A DNA stretch of 22,523 nucleotides, from NCBI GenBank assembly GCA_035532755.1, contig DATKQI010000294.1, forward strand, positions 1 through 22,523, read 5' to 3'. The position numbers were made by a program, and so were the translations under genes. This document shows positions 15,415 through 22,523 of the stretch, piece after piece. Every line of letters begins with the position of its first letter. Within the stretch, counting starts at the first letter, position 1. The notes beneath the pieces are model-generated. The model saw only the letters and a list, made by a program, of their open reading frames with translations. It did not search any database and had not been told where the DNA came from. The stretch is from DATKQI01 sp035532755. GTDB lineage: Bacteria > Pseudomonadota > Alphaproteobacteria > Acetobacterales > Acetobacteraceae.

Positions 15415-15612
15415 TTGTACTGCGTGGTCAAGGGCTGGACTTGCCTCGCTTTGTGGAAAGGCATTGGCTCAAGCAGTGGCCATCTTCTCGAACTGTCCAG
15501 GGCTTCCGAAGGTCAGTTCACCAAACTCGTCAAACGGCAAATGTGCGGCCACGCCAAGCCAAGCCAAGCCAAGCCAGACCTGCGTCGCGCTCGCCTTCTT
15601 GCTCCGGCATAA
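15415..15612 (+). mobile_element. C-terminal fossil of an ISL3-family-like transposase
   Basis: The open frame ends (15508-15612) with EGQFTKLVKRQMCGHAK, then a repeat-encoded PSQAK insertion, then PDLRRARLLAPA and a stop. This follows the conserved tail of ISL3-type transposases, normally EGQ..RLK..KRQMYGRA..DLLRAR(L/V)L. The part upstream is too short and scrambled to be the DDE domain, and pieces seem to lie in different frames, so this is a truncated, inactive remnant. It sits between dppF and the convergent hemY. Family placement is by motif memory only. Confidence 0.6.
15553..15576. repeat. GCCAA pentanucleotide microsatellite
   Basis: Four full GCCAA units plus GCCA run in tandem inside the transposase fossil. 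Three extra units (15 bp) would add five residues (PSQAK) in frame to the expected AKPDL sequence, consistent with slippage expansion after or during decay. Confidence 0.9.
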
Positions 15613-15618
15613 CGTCGG

Positions 15619-15642
15619 CTGCACCGAAAGTGAGTCAGAGCC
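15619..15642. repeat. Putative right-end inverted repeat of the insertion sequence
   Basis: Seven bases after the transposase-fossil stop lies CTGCACCGAAAGTGAGTCAG followed by AGCC. This resembles ISL3-family ends, which run from a GGCTC-type tip into an A/T-rich, GT-containing repeat. No matching left end is visible between dppF and the fossil, so the left half appears lost. Confidence 0.4.
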
Positions 15643-15663
15643 AGGGTTCCGCGCCGAAACACA

Positions 15664-16950
15664 CTACTCCTGAAGCGTGGGCACCGGCAGCGGCGGCAGC
15701 GGCGCGCGGGCCGTCCAGATCAGTCGCCCGGCCGCGCCACAGGCCGGGCAGGCCGGGTGCCACGTGGCGCTCACCGTCCCGCAGGCCGTGCAGTGCCAGG
15801 CCGGGTCCGGGTCGGCGGAGGCGATGCGGCGCAGCGCGTTGCGCGCGGCGATGCGGCCCGCTTCGGTATCCCCCTGTTCCGCCTCCTCCACGTCGGCCAG
15901 CAGCACCCACAGCCGGCGCTGGTCGATCCCGCCCTGCCGCGCCGCTTCGGCATGCCGCCGCGCCTCGCCGGTCAACTGGGCCGCCAGCGCGGTCTGCGCC
16001 AGCAGCAGGTGGCTCTCGGGATGGTCCGGGTTGGCGGCGGCGAGGCGTTGGGCAGCGCGGGCACGCTCCAGCGGGTCGGTGACCGGCGCCAGGAACAGCG
16101 TGGCCAGATCGGGGTGGGGGGCCGTCTGCCACGCCTGGAGCAGCACCTTCTCGGCCCGGTTCTCCTGCCCCGCCGCCCGCAGCCGGCTGGCGTAGGCGAG
16201 TGCCGCGGGCGCGAGCGACGGATCGGCGGCGAACGCGCGTGTCGCCAGCCGCAGGGATGCCGCCGGATCGGTCTCGGCTTCCGCCGCCGCGGTGGCCAGG
16301 GCGGCGGAGGCGCCATCCGTGCCGGCAAGCCCCAGCGCCTCGGCCCAGGCGCCGGTGCGTACCGCGAGCCGCCCGCGCTCGGCGCGCAGCCACGCCGCCC
16401 CCGGATGCGCAGCCTCGGCCCGGCGTGCCAGCTCCGCCGCCTCCGTCCAGCTTTCGCGCGCGATCGCCTGCCGCAGCAGGCCGCGCAGCCCGATGAAAGC
16501 GGCATCCGGCAGATCCGCCAGTGCCCGGAAGGCGGCTTCCGCCTCGCCCGTGCGGTCCGCCAGCCGGGCGGCCTCGGCGGTCAGCAGCAGGGCCTGGGGG
16601 GTCGGCCCCAGCAGGCGCTGGGCGCGCGCCGCCTCCCGCCGCGCCGGCACGGCATCTCCCGCCGCCAGCGCCACCAATGTGCGGGTGACGGCGTGCTGGC
16701 CCAGGCGCTGGTGCCGCGCCGCGCGCCGCTCCCGCAGCCGGCGCGGCAGCCGCATCAGCCCGCCCAGCAGGCGCAGGATCGCATACAGCAGCATGAAGCC
16801 GATCCCCACTGCCACGGCAGCCACCGGCGCGGAGGTCTCGATCGTCAGCCCCTCGATCCGCATGGACACGTGGCCGGACAGCGTGGCGATCCACCAGGCG
16901 ATCCCGATCACCAGGACCGCGACCAGCAGGATCAGCACCACGCGGCGCAT
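15664..16950 (-). CDS. hemY: HemY-like inner-membrane TPR protein with C-terminal zinc ribbon
   Basis: A 428-residue protein of the proteobacterial HemY family, which is linked to heme synthesis and is distinct from the protoporphyrinogen oxidase also called HemY. Two membrane helices sit at residues about 4-22 and 41-65, followed by an Ala-rich helical region (about 90-380) with TPR-like repeats. The C-terminus carries C387-x2-C390 and C401-x2-C404 (WHCTACG...CPACG), a rubredoxin/zinc-ribbon-like module. The ATG at 16950 overlaps the preceding stop (TGATG), so it is the last gene of the hemC-hemD-mitofilin-like-hemY string. Its biochemical role in the family is not settled. Confidence 0.82.
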   Translation of the reverse strand: MRRVVLILLVAVLVIGIAWWIATLSGHVSMRIEGLTIETSAPVAAVAVGIGFMLLYAILRLLGGLMRLPRRLRERRAARHQRLGQHAVTRTLVALAAGDAVPARREAARAQRLLGPTPQALLLTAEAARLADRTGEAEAAFRALADLPDAAFIGLRGLLRQAIARESWTEAAELARRAEAAHPGAAWLRAERGRLAVRTGAWAEALGLAGTDGASAALATAAAEAETDPAASLRLATRAFAADPSLAPAALAYASRLRAAGQENRAEKVLLQAWQTAPHPDLATLFLAPVTDPLERARAAQRLAAANPDHPESHLLLAQTALAAQLTGEARRHAEAARQGGIDQRRLWVLLADVEEAEQGDTEAGRIAARNALRRIASADPDPAWHCTACGTVSATWHPACPACGAAGRLIWTARAPLPPLPVPTLQE

Positions 16951-17924
16951 CAGGCTTTCCCGGCCAATGCGGCAAGGGCGGCGCGCGCGTCGAGCAGCGC
17001 CTGCGCCTGCCCGGCCCATCCCGCCATGGCCTGTTTCGCCGGCCCCTGCAGCCTGCCGAGCGCGGCCACGGCGCCGGCAAGGTCTCCGGCATCGAGCGCC
17101 TTCTGCGCCTGGGCGAGAATGCCGGCCGCCGGATCGCCCAGCAGCACCGCATCGCCCCGGCGCACGGTGATCAGGCTCTGCGCCCGGCTCCAGATGTGCT
17201 GCCACATCCCCTGTCCCGAAGCCGCCGGCCGGCTCGCCTTCAACGCGGCCGCCGCGGCGGCGGGGAAGGCGAGGCGCAGGCCCGCCTCGGTCGGCGGCGC
17301 GGTGGTGGCGAACCGGGCGAGCGCGGCCGGCGCATCCGGAATGGCGCCGATCGGCTGGCCGGCGGCGAGCGCGACCTCGGCGGCCTGGATGCGGGCGAGC
17401 TGCGCGGCCCGCGCCGCCAGGGCGGGCAGGGCGCCCGCACTCTGCGCCACCTGATCCACCTGGGCGGACAGCGCCTTGATCTGGCCGGCCAGCCCCTGCA
17501 CCTGCGTTCCCTGCGCATCCTGCCGCGCGGCGATCGCGTCCATCCGGGCGGACAGCGTGGCCAGATCGGCCCGCGTGGGCACATCCGGCGGCAGTTTCCT
17601 CTGCTCCAGTGCCGAAAGCCGGGCAGACAGTGCCTGCACATCAGCGGGCTTGCGCGCCTGGAGGGACGCGACCTGCTGCCGCAGCGCGCCGATCTGCGTG
17701 GTGAGCGCGGTGATACGCGCCGATTCGCCCGGCGGCCGGGGCGGGTGGCGCCACAGCCAGGCGATGGCGCCGGCGAGCAGCAGGAAGCCCAGTGCACATA
17801 GCACGGGCAGCCAGTTGCGCCGTCGCCGCGGCGCCGGTTCGGCCGTGATCTCCGGCGGCGGCAGGGCCTTCGGCTCCGGCGCCGTCGTCTGGGGCGGGTC
17901 TTGCGTCGCGTCGGGGTCCGTCAT
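16950..17924 (-). CDS. Mitofilin-like inner-membrane coiled-coil protein (COG4223 type)
   Basis: A 324-residue protein. It has a Pro-rich cytoplasmic N-terminus (residues 1-36), a basic RRRRNW flank, one membrane helix (about 38-58), and a long heptad-like region (about 69-165: ITALTTQIGALRQQVASLQ, LSARLSALEQ, ITAL/LSAQVDQV repeats). The Ala-rich C-terminal domain includes GMWQHIWSRAQSLITVRRGD, characteristic of alphaproteobacterial mitofilin-domain proteins related to mitochondrial Mic60. Such proteins shape inner-membrane structure. The ATG at 17924 overlaps the hemD stop by 4 bp, and its own stop overlaps hemY, so the three are translationally coupled. In the similar enterobacterial arrangement hemX occupies this slot. 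Confidence 0.8.
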   Translation of the reverse strand: MTDPDATQDPPQTTAPEPKALPPPEITAEPAPRRRRNWLPVLCALGFLLLAGAIAWLWRHPPRPPGESARITALTTQIGALRQQVASLQARKPADVQALSARLSALEQRKLPPDVPTRADLATLSARMDAIAARQDAQGTQVQGLAGQIKALSAQVDQVAQSAGALPALAARAAQLARIQAAEVALAAGQPIGAIPDAPAALARFATTAPPTEAGLRLAFPAAAAAALKASRPAASGQGMWQHIWSRAQSLITVRRGDAVLLGDPAAGILAQAQKALDAGDLAGAVAALGRLQGPAKQAMAGWAGQAQALLDARAALAALAGKA

Positions 17925-18640
17925 TGCAGCAGGGCCAGCACCGAATCCTGTGTGGGGCGTACTGCGACACGTACGCGCCGCCACGGCAAGCCCCGCAATG
18001 CGTCGCCCGCCGCTGCCCCGATCGCCATCGCCTCCACCCCGCCCAGCGCACCGGCAAGCCCGGCTGCGGTGACGAGTGCCGCGAACACGCGCGCGGTCTC
18101 GGCCGAGAAGAACAGCGCGGCCAGCAATTCGTGCCGCGCGAGCGCCTGCCGCGCCGGTTCGGGCAGCTCCGGCACCGGCCGGGCGGCATAGACCGTGCGC
18201 CGCAGCACCTGGAACCCCCGCGCGCGCAGCTCGGCCGCAAGACGCTCGCCCTGGCCGCGCCCGCAGGCCAGCAGAAGCGGCCCGGCGGCCGGATCGCATC
18301 GCCCCGCCGCCAGCCCGGCCAGCGCCGCCGCGTCGGCCCCCGCGCTTTCCACGCGCGCGAACCCGGCCGCGCGCCCAGCCGTCGCCGTGGCATCGCCCAC
18401 CGCCAGCAAGGGGACTTCATGCAGTGTGGCCGGCAGGGCCGCCACGGCCGCACTGCTGGCGACCAGGATTGCCTGGATCGCCTCGGCCGCCGGCAGGCGG
18501 GACGGAAGTGCGGCGATGCGCAGCAGCGGCGCGCAAACGGGGCGGAACCCCAGCGCCGCCAGCCGCGCCGCCGTCATCTGCGCGCCGGGCTCGGGCCGGG
18601 TCACCAGCACCGCCGCAGCGATCGCCGCGCGCTCAGGCAA
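17921..18640 (-). CDS. hemD: Uroporphyrinogen-III synthase
   Basis: A 239-residue protein that closes hydroxymethylbilane with inversion of ring D to give uroporphyrinogen III. The family is poorly conserved in sequence. The supporting features are the opening VLVTRPEPGAQMTAARLAALGF, the mid-protein PLLAVGDATATAGRAAGF, and the second-lobe LLACGRGQGERLAAELRARG with VYAARPVPELP. Position directly after hemC is strong context. The start is uncertain: the TTG at 18640 overlaps the hemC end by 8 bp, while an in-frame GTG at 18610 begins VLVTRPEPG. Neither has a good ribosome binding site, so coupling to hemC is likely. Confidence 0.88.
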   Translation of the reverse strand: MPERAAIAAAVLVTRPEPGAQMTAARLAALGFRPVCAPLLRIAALPSRLPAAEAIQAILVASSAAVAALPATLHEVPLLAVGDATATAGRAAGFARVESAGADAAALAGLAAGRCDPAAGPLLLACGRGQGERLAAELRARGFQVLRRTVYAARPVPELPEPARQALARHELLAALFFSAETARVFAALVTAAGLAGALGGVEAMAIGAAAGDALRGLPWRRVRVAVRPTQDSVLALLQ

Positions 18641-19634
18641 ATATGTCGTCTGGGGAATCGGCCCGCAGGCTCACGCCCAGCTCCGCGCCCAGCCGGGCCG
18701 CGTCCGCCGCCGCGCCCATCAGGCTGCGCTTGAGCAGGAACGAGCCGTCCGCGCGCGCGACGAGGCCGGTCAGGTGCAGCCGCCCGTCCGGCAGCTTGCG
18801 CGCGTGCCCGCCGATCGGCGTGCGGCAGGAACCGTCGAGCAGGGCGAGCAGCGCGCGCTCGGCGGTCGCCACCGCCTTCGCCTCCGGGTCCTCGATCGCG
18901 GCGAGCAGGTCGAGCAGCTCGATATCGTCGGCGCGGACGGTGACGCCCACGATCCCCTGGCCGGCGGCGGGCACCATCGCATCCGGGTCCAGCACCGCCG
19001 AGGCGGCGGCGGCGAGGCCGAGCCGCTTCAGCCCGGCAAGGGCCAGCAGCGTCGCCTGGCAATCGCCGCGCGCGAGCTTGTCGAGCCGCGTCTGCACGTT
19101 GCCGCGCAACTGCCCGATCCGCAGGTCCGGCCGCGCATGCAGCAGCTGCGCCTGCCGGCGAACCGAATTGGTGCCGACCACGGCGCCGGAGGGCAGGGCG
19201 GCGAACGGGTCCGCCGGGTCCGCCGCATCGCAGCTTGCGCCCAGGATCAGCGCATCGCGCGCATCCTCCCGCCGCAGCGTGCAGGCCAGCACGATGCCGG
19301 GCGGCAGGTCGGTCTCCAGGTCCTTCAGGCTGTGCACGGCGAAATCGATCCGCCCGTCCGCCAGGGCCTCGTGGATTTCCTTGGCGAACAGCCCCTTGCC
19401 GCCGATATCCGCGAGACTGCGGTCCTGCACCCGGTCGCCGGTGGTGCTGATCGCATGTTCCTCGAACACGTCCATGCTGCGCAGCACCGGGCAGAAATGG
19501 CTCAGCACGGCCAGGAACCCGCGCGTCTGCACGAGCGCGAGCGGGGAACCCCGCGTGCCCACGCGCAACGGCAGATCGCGCACATGCATCTTCGTCCGCG
19601 GCGATGGCTGCGGCGGGGGGTGGGCGACGGTCAT
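18633..19634 (-). CDS. hemC: Porphobilinogen deaminase (hydroxymethylbilane synthase)
   Basis: A 333-residue protein that links four porphobilinogen units into hydroxymethylbilane in the cytoplasm. Motifs include LRVGTRGSPLALVQ at the start of domain 1, then VHSLKDLETDLPPG, containing the catalytic Asp region. SVRRQAQLLHARPDL and GQLRGNVQTRLDKL bind substrate phosphates and acids. The dipyrromethane-cofactor cysteine is C270 in DGSCRTPIGGHA. From the ATG at 19634 it is about 20 residues longer than E. coli HemC; an internal ATG at 19589 (MHVRDLPLRVG) gives 318 residues and may be the true start. It heads the minus-strand heme operon and is divergent from tsaD, with 44 bp between the two ATG starts. 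Confidence 0.95.
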   Translation of the reverse strand: MTVAHPPPQPSPRTKMHVRDLPLRVGTRGSPLALVQTRGFLAVLSHFCPVLRSMDVFEEHAISTTGDRVQDRSLADIGGKGLFAKEIHEALADGRIDFAVHSLKDLETDLPPGIVLACTLRREDARDALILGASCDAADPADPFAALPSGAVVGTNSVRRQAQLLHARPDLRIGQLRGNVQTRLDKLARGDCQATLLALAGLKRLGLAAAASAVLDPDAMVPAAGQGIVGVTVRADDIELLDLLAAIEDPEAKAVATAERALLALLDGSCRTPIGGHARKLPDGRLHLTGLVARADGSFLLKRSLMGAAADAARLGAELGVSLRADSPDDIFA

Positions 19635-19678
19635 GCAGGTGCTCTAGAACCGCCGTGCGAGAAAGGAAAGTGACAGCG

Positions 19679-20761
19679 ATGCAATCCGGCCATTCTGGGG
19701 CTCCCGGCCCCGTCCTTGGCCCAATCCTGGGCATCGAAAGCTCGTGCGACGAGACCGCCGCGGCGGTGCTGGCCGCCGATGGCGCGGTGCTGGCCGAGGC
19801 GGTGCTGAGCCAGCAGGAGCACGCGGCGTTCGGCGGCGTGGTCCCGGAGATCGCCGCCCGGGCGCATCTGGCGCATCTGCCGGGGCTGGTTCGGGATGTG
19901 ATGCTGCGCGCCGGCCTCGGCTATGCCGATCTGGCGGCGGTGGCGGCCACCTCCGGGCCGGGGCTGATCGGCGGGCTCATCGTCGGTTCCGGCTTCGGCA
20001 AGGGCATCGCGATCGCGGCCGGCAAGCCGTTCATCGCGGTGAACCACCTGGAAGCGCACGCGCTCACCGCGCGGCTGCCCGGCCTTGCGCCCGAGCCGGT
20101 GGATTTTCCCTATCTGCTGCTGCTGGTTTCCGGCGGGCACTGCCAGTGCATCGCGGTGGAGGCGCTGGGCCACTACCGCCGGCTGGGCGGGACGATGGAC
20201 GATGCCGCCGGAGAGGCATTCGACAAGGTGGCGAAGCTGCTCGGCCTGCCCTGGCCGGGCGGCCCGGCGTTGGAAGCCCTGGCGGCGGAGGGCGATCCGG
20301 CGCGCCACGCCTTCCCCCGCCCGCTGCTGGGGCGGCCGGGATGCGATTTCAGCTTCTCCGGGCTGAAGACCGCGGTGGCCCAGCACATCGCCGCCCGGCC
20401 GCCCGGCGCGATCGCGCGGCAGGACGCGGCGGATATCGCGGCCGGCTTCCAGGCGGCGGTGAGTGACGTGCTGGCCGACCGCACCGCCCGCGCACTGGAA
20501 ATGATGCCCCAGGCAAGGCTGCTGGTGGTCGCCGGCGGCGTGGCGGCGAACCGGACTGTGCGCGATGCGCTGGCGCGCGTCGCGTGGGCGCGTGGCGTGA
20601 GCCTGCTCGCCCCGCCCGTGCGGCTGTGCACCGACAATGCGGTGATGGTGGCCTGGGCCGGGATCGAGCGGCTGCGCATGGGCTGGACCGACCCGCTGGA
20701 CCACGCTCCCAGGCCGCGCTGGCCGCTCATGGAGATGGCGCGGCCCGAACCCGCATCATGA
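19679..20761 (+). CDS. tsaD: tRNA N6-adenosine threonylcarbamoyltransferase
   Basis: A 360-residue protein that, with TsaB and TsaE, puts the threonylcarbamoyl group onto A37 of ANN-decoding tRNAs. ASKHA-fold motifs are clear: LGIESSCDETAAAVL near the N-terminus, FGGVVPEIAARAH, and TSGPGLIGGLIVGSGFGKG. The metal-binding pair is H123 and H127 (NHLEAH), with LLLVSGGHCQ, the GTMDDAAGEAFDKVAKLLGL loop, VAGGVAANRTVR and D319 (CTDNAVM) also present. The frame extends upstream, but the ATG at 19679, preceded by AAAGGAAA, gives the standard N-terminus. Its stop overlaps the rlmJ start by 4 bp (ATGA). Confidence 0.95.
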   Translation: MQSGHSGAPGPVLGPILGIESSCDETAAAVLAADGAVLAEAVLSQQEHAAFGGVVPEIAARAHLAHLPGLVRDVMLRAGLGYADLAAVAATSGPGLIGGLIVGSGFGKGIAIAAGKPFIAVNHLEAHALTARLPGLAPEPVDFPYLLLLVSGGHCQCIAVEALGHYRRLGGTMDDAAGEAFDKVAKLLGLPWPGGPALEALAAEGDPARHAFPRPLLGRPGCDFSFSGLKTAVAQHIAARPPGAIARQDAADIAAGFQAAVSDVLADRTARALEMMPQARLLVVAGGVAANRTVRDALARVAWARGVSLLAPPVRLCTDNAVMVAWAGIERLRMGWTDPLDHAPRPRWPLMEMARPEPAS

Positions 20762-21573
20762 ACTACCGTCACGCCTTCCATGCCGGCAATTTCGCCGATT
20801 GCATGAAGCACGCGCTGCTGGTCTGGCTGGTCCGCGCGCTTCTGCGCAAGCCCGCGCCGTTCTTCGTGCTGGACACCCATGCCGGCGCCGGGCGCTACGA
20901 TCTGGCCGCCGGCCCGGCCGCGCGCACCGGCGAATGGCAGGCCGGCATCGCCCGCCTGCTGGACGATCTGCCGGAACCGCTGGCCGATTACGTCGGGCTG
21001 GTGCGGCAGGCGGGCCTGTATCCGGGCTCGCCCACGCTGATCCGCGCGCTGCTGCGCCCCGATGATCGGCTGGCCTGCTGCGAACTGCACCCGGAAGACC
21101 ATGCCGCCCTGCGGCACAGCTTCGCCCGCGACCGGCAGGTCTCCGTGCATCTGCGCGACGGCTACGAGGCGCTGGGCGCCCTGCTCCCGCCCCGCCTGAC
21201 CCGCGGGCTGGTGCTGATCGACCCGCCGTTCGAGAACCCGGACGAGTTCGCCACACTGGCCGCGGGCCTGCGCGCCGGCCAGGGCCGCTGGCGACCGGGC
21301 GTGTTCGCGGCGTGGTATCCGATCAAGCATCGCGCGCCGGTGCGCGGTTTCCACGCCGCGTTGCAGGCGGGCGGCCTGCGCGACGTGGTGGCGGCGGAAC
21401 TGTGGCTGCGCGCGCCGCTCGACCCCGCCCGGCTGAACGGATGCGGGCTGATCGTCATCAACCCGCCTTTCGGGTTCGAGGCCGCGACGGAAAGCATAAT
21501 GGAAGCCCTGCGGCAGCGGCTGGCGGACAACGCCGAAGCGGGCAGCGCGCTGGTGCGGCTGGCGGCGGAATAG
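20758..21573 (+). CDS. rlmJ: 23S rRNA (adenine(2030)-N6)-methyltransferase
   Basis: A 271-residue SAM-dependent methyltransferase of the RlmJ (YhiR/ComJ-like) family, modifying A2030 of 23S rRNA. The diagnostic N-terminus MNYRHAFHAGNFADCMKHAL is complete, followed by FFVLDTHAGAGRYDL (SAM-binding motif I) and the catalytic D155-P-P-F motif (LVLIDPPFENPDE), a variant of DPPY. A C-terminal PIKHRAPVRGFH segment and INPPFGFE match the family. Length is close to the usual 280. It is coupled to tsaD by the ATGA overlap and converges on tlyA with an 18-bp gap that shows no terminator. Confidence 0.93.
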   Translation: MNYRHAFHAGNFADCMKHALLVWLVRALLRKPAPFFVLDTHAGAGRYDLAAGPAARTGEWQAGIARLLDDLPEPLADYVGLVRQAGLYPGSPTLIRALLRPDDRLACCELHPEDHAALRHSFARDRQVSVHLRDGYEALGALLPPRLTRGLVLIDPPFENPDEFATLAAGLRAGQGRWRPGVFAAWYPIKHRAPVRGFHAALQAGGLRDVVAAELWLRAPLDPARLNGCGLIVINPPFGFEAATESIMEALRQRLADNAEAGSALVRLAAE

Positions 21574-21591
21574 GGGCAGACTGAAACCCGG

Positions 21592-22353
21592 TCAGGCGGC
21601 ATCGCTGTCCGATGCGAGCCGTGCGGCGATCAGGAATTCGCGGTTGCCCTCCGGGCCGGTGATCGGGCTCTCCGCCAACCCCAGCACGCGCCAGCCCGGC
21701 AATCCTGCCCACCAGGCCTCGATCTGTTCGCACACCGCCTGATGGATCGCCGGATCGCGCACCACGCCCTTGCTGCCCACCGCGCCCGGCCCGGCCTCGA
21801 ACTGCGGCTTGATCAGCGCGACCGCCCAGGCGCCCGGCGCGCAGAGGGCAAGTGGCGCCGGCAGCAATGTGGCGAGGCCGATGAAGCTCGCATCGCACAC
21901 CAGCGCGCCGACCGGCTCGCCGATCTGCCCGGGCGCGAGGAACCGCGCATTCGTGCGCTCGTGCACCGCCACGCGCGGATCGGTGCGCAGCTTCCACGCA
22001 AGCTGGCCATGCCCGACATCCACCGCATGCACCCGCGCCGCGCCATGATGCAGCAGCACATCGGTGAACCCGCCGGTGGAGGCGCCGATGTCCAGACAGA
22101 CGCGGCCGGCCGGCGACAGATCGAAATGCGCGAGCGCGTGAGCGAGCTTCAATCCGCCGCGGGAAACCCACGGATGGTCCTGTCCGCGCAGTGCCAGTGC
22201 CGCGTCCTCGGCCAGCATGTCCCCGGCCTTGCCGATGCGCTTCGTGCCGCTGAACACCAGCCCGGCCAGGATCAGCGCCTGCGCCCGGGCGCGGCTTTCG
22301 GCCAGCCCGCGATCGAGCAGCATCTGGTCTGCCCGGCGTTTGCCCATCGGCAT
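21592..22353 (-). CDS. tlyA: TlyA-family rRNA (cytidine-2'-O)-methyltransferase / hemolysin-like protein
   Basis: A 253-residue protein. The N-terminal S4 RNA-binding domain (about residues 4-65) shows RADQMLLDRGLAESRARAQA and LVFSGTKRIGKAG. The FtsJ-type methyltransferase domain has WVSRGGLKLAHAL, motif I CLDIGASTGGFTDVLLHHGA, VCDASFIGL and ALIKPQFEAGPG. In characterised TlyA proteins this modifies 16S and/or 23S rRNA cytidines; some are also reported as hemolysins. The start is ATG 22353 or 22347 (MPMGK). It lies 3 bp after the dxs stop, a pairing seen in many alphaproteobacteria. The exact rRNA target here is unproven. Confidence 0.9.
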   Translation of the reverse strand: MPMGKRRADQMLLDRGLAESRARAQALILAGLVFSGTKRIGKAGDMLAEDAALALRGQDHPWVSRGGLKLAHALAHFDLSPAGRVCLDIGASTGGFTDVLLHHGAARVHAVDVGHGQLAWKLRTDPRVAVHERTNARFLAPGQIGEPVGALVCDASFIGLATLLPAPLALCAPGAWAVALIKPQFEAGPGAVGSKGVVRDPAIHQAVCEQIEAWWAGLPGWRVLGLAESPITGPEGNREFLIAARLASDSDAA

Positions 22354-22356
22354 GCC

Positions 22357-22523
22357 TCAGGCGCGTGCGGCGCCCATCGCTTCCATTCCGAGTGCGTGGA
22401 GAGTGGTGTTGACGATGTGTTTGGTGGAGAGGTTGGCGTCGGTGATCTGTGCGGTGGGGGTGTTGTGGTCGATGAAGCGGTCGGGCAGGGTCATCGGGCG
22501 GATTTTCAGCCCGGTGTCGAGCA
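22357..22523 (-). CDS. dxs: 1-deoxy-D-xylulose-5-phosphate synthase, C-terminal fragment
   Basis: The last 54 codons and stop are present; the rest lies beyond the right edge. The peptide LDTGLKIRPMTLPDRFIDHN is the conserved C-terminal transketolase-domain segment of DXS, followed by a helix ending in ALGMEAMGAARA. DXS condenses pyruvate and glyceraldehyde 3-phosphate, using thiamine diphosphate, as the first step of the MEP isoprenoid pathway. It is probably co-transcribed with tlyA, which begins 3 bp after its stop. Confidence 0.88.
   Translation of the reverse strand, partial: LDTGLKIRPMTLPDRFIDHNTPTAQITDANLSTKHIVNTTLHALGMEAMGAARA

Noticed and set aside
15757..17454. Long plus-strand open frame (565 codons) opposite hemY and the mitofilin-like gene
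   Set aside because: Composition is typical of antisense GC-rich coding sequence; it crosses two well-supported genes.

Overview
The window is GC-rich chromosomal DNA with a mostly core-gene layout. It looks like an alphaproteobacterium, most likely Acetobacteraceae. The reasons are a fused shikimate kinase/3-dehydroquinate synthase gene beside xerD and accA, and a hemC-hemD-mitofilin-like-hemY string divergent from tsaD. An alphaproteobacterial-type malyl-CoA lyase also fits. The family placement rests on remembered gene order and protein similarity, not on a search.

Layout. (1) 1-1182: 5' end of a lysR-type regulator, divergent from an NAD-dependent epimerase/dehydratase. (2) 1186-6067: aroKB on the minus strand, divergent from a small membrane protein, xerD, malyl-CoA lyase and accA. 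(3) 6137-7825: an Lrp/AsnC regulator whose 3' end is tandemly duplicated, divergent from a lysine 6-dehydrogenase/saccharopine dehydrogenase-like gene. Their shared intergenic region holds three operator-like repeats exactly 22 bp apart. (4) 7884-15642: an accessory peptide-use region. It has a remnant of an M81 (MlrC-like) peptidase, a YtcJ-like amidohydrolase broken by one extra base, and a complete five-gene dipeptide/oligopeptide ABC transporter (dppABCDF type). It ends at a fossil of an ISL3-type insertion sequence. (5) 15664-19634, minus strand: hemC, hemD, a mitofilin-like gene and hemY, with overlapping or touching ends. (6) 19679-21573, plus strand: tsaD and rlmJ, overlapping by 4 bp. 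(7) 21592 to the end, minus strand: tlyA and the 3' end of dxs.

How the genes work together. The flanks are housekeeping: aromatic amino acids, chromosome dimer resolution, fatty acid and acetyl-CoA metabolism, heme, tRNA and rRNA modification, isoprenoids. The middle looks like a peptide or amino-acid uptake and catabolism locus in partial decay. The transporter is intact, while both hydrolase genes in front of it are damaged.

I found no CRISPR array, tRNA, rRNA, phage or defence system. The observations most worth a second look are the phased operator array, the two decayed hydrolases, the insertion-sequence fossil with an internal 5-bp microsatellite, and the duplicated lrp stop region. 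I see no strong sign of a wholly new system.
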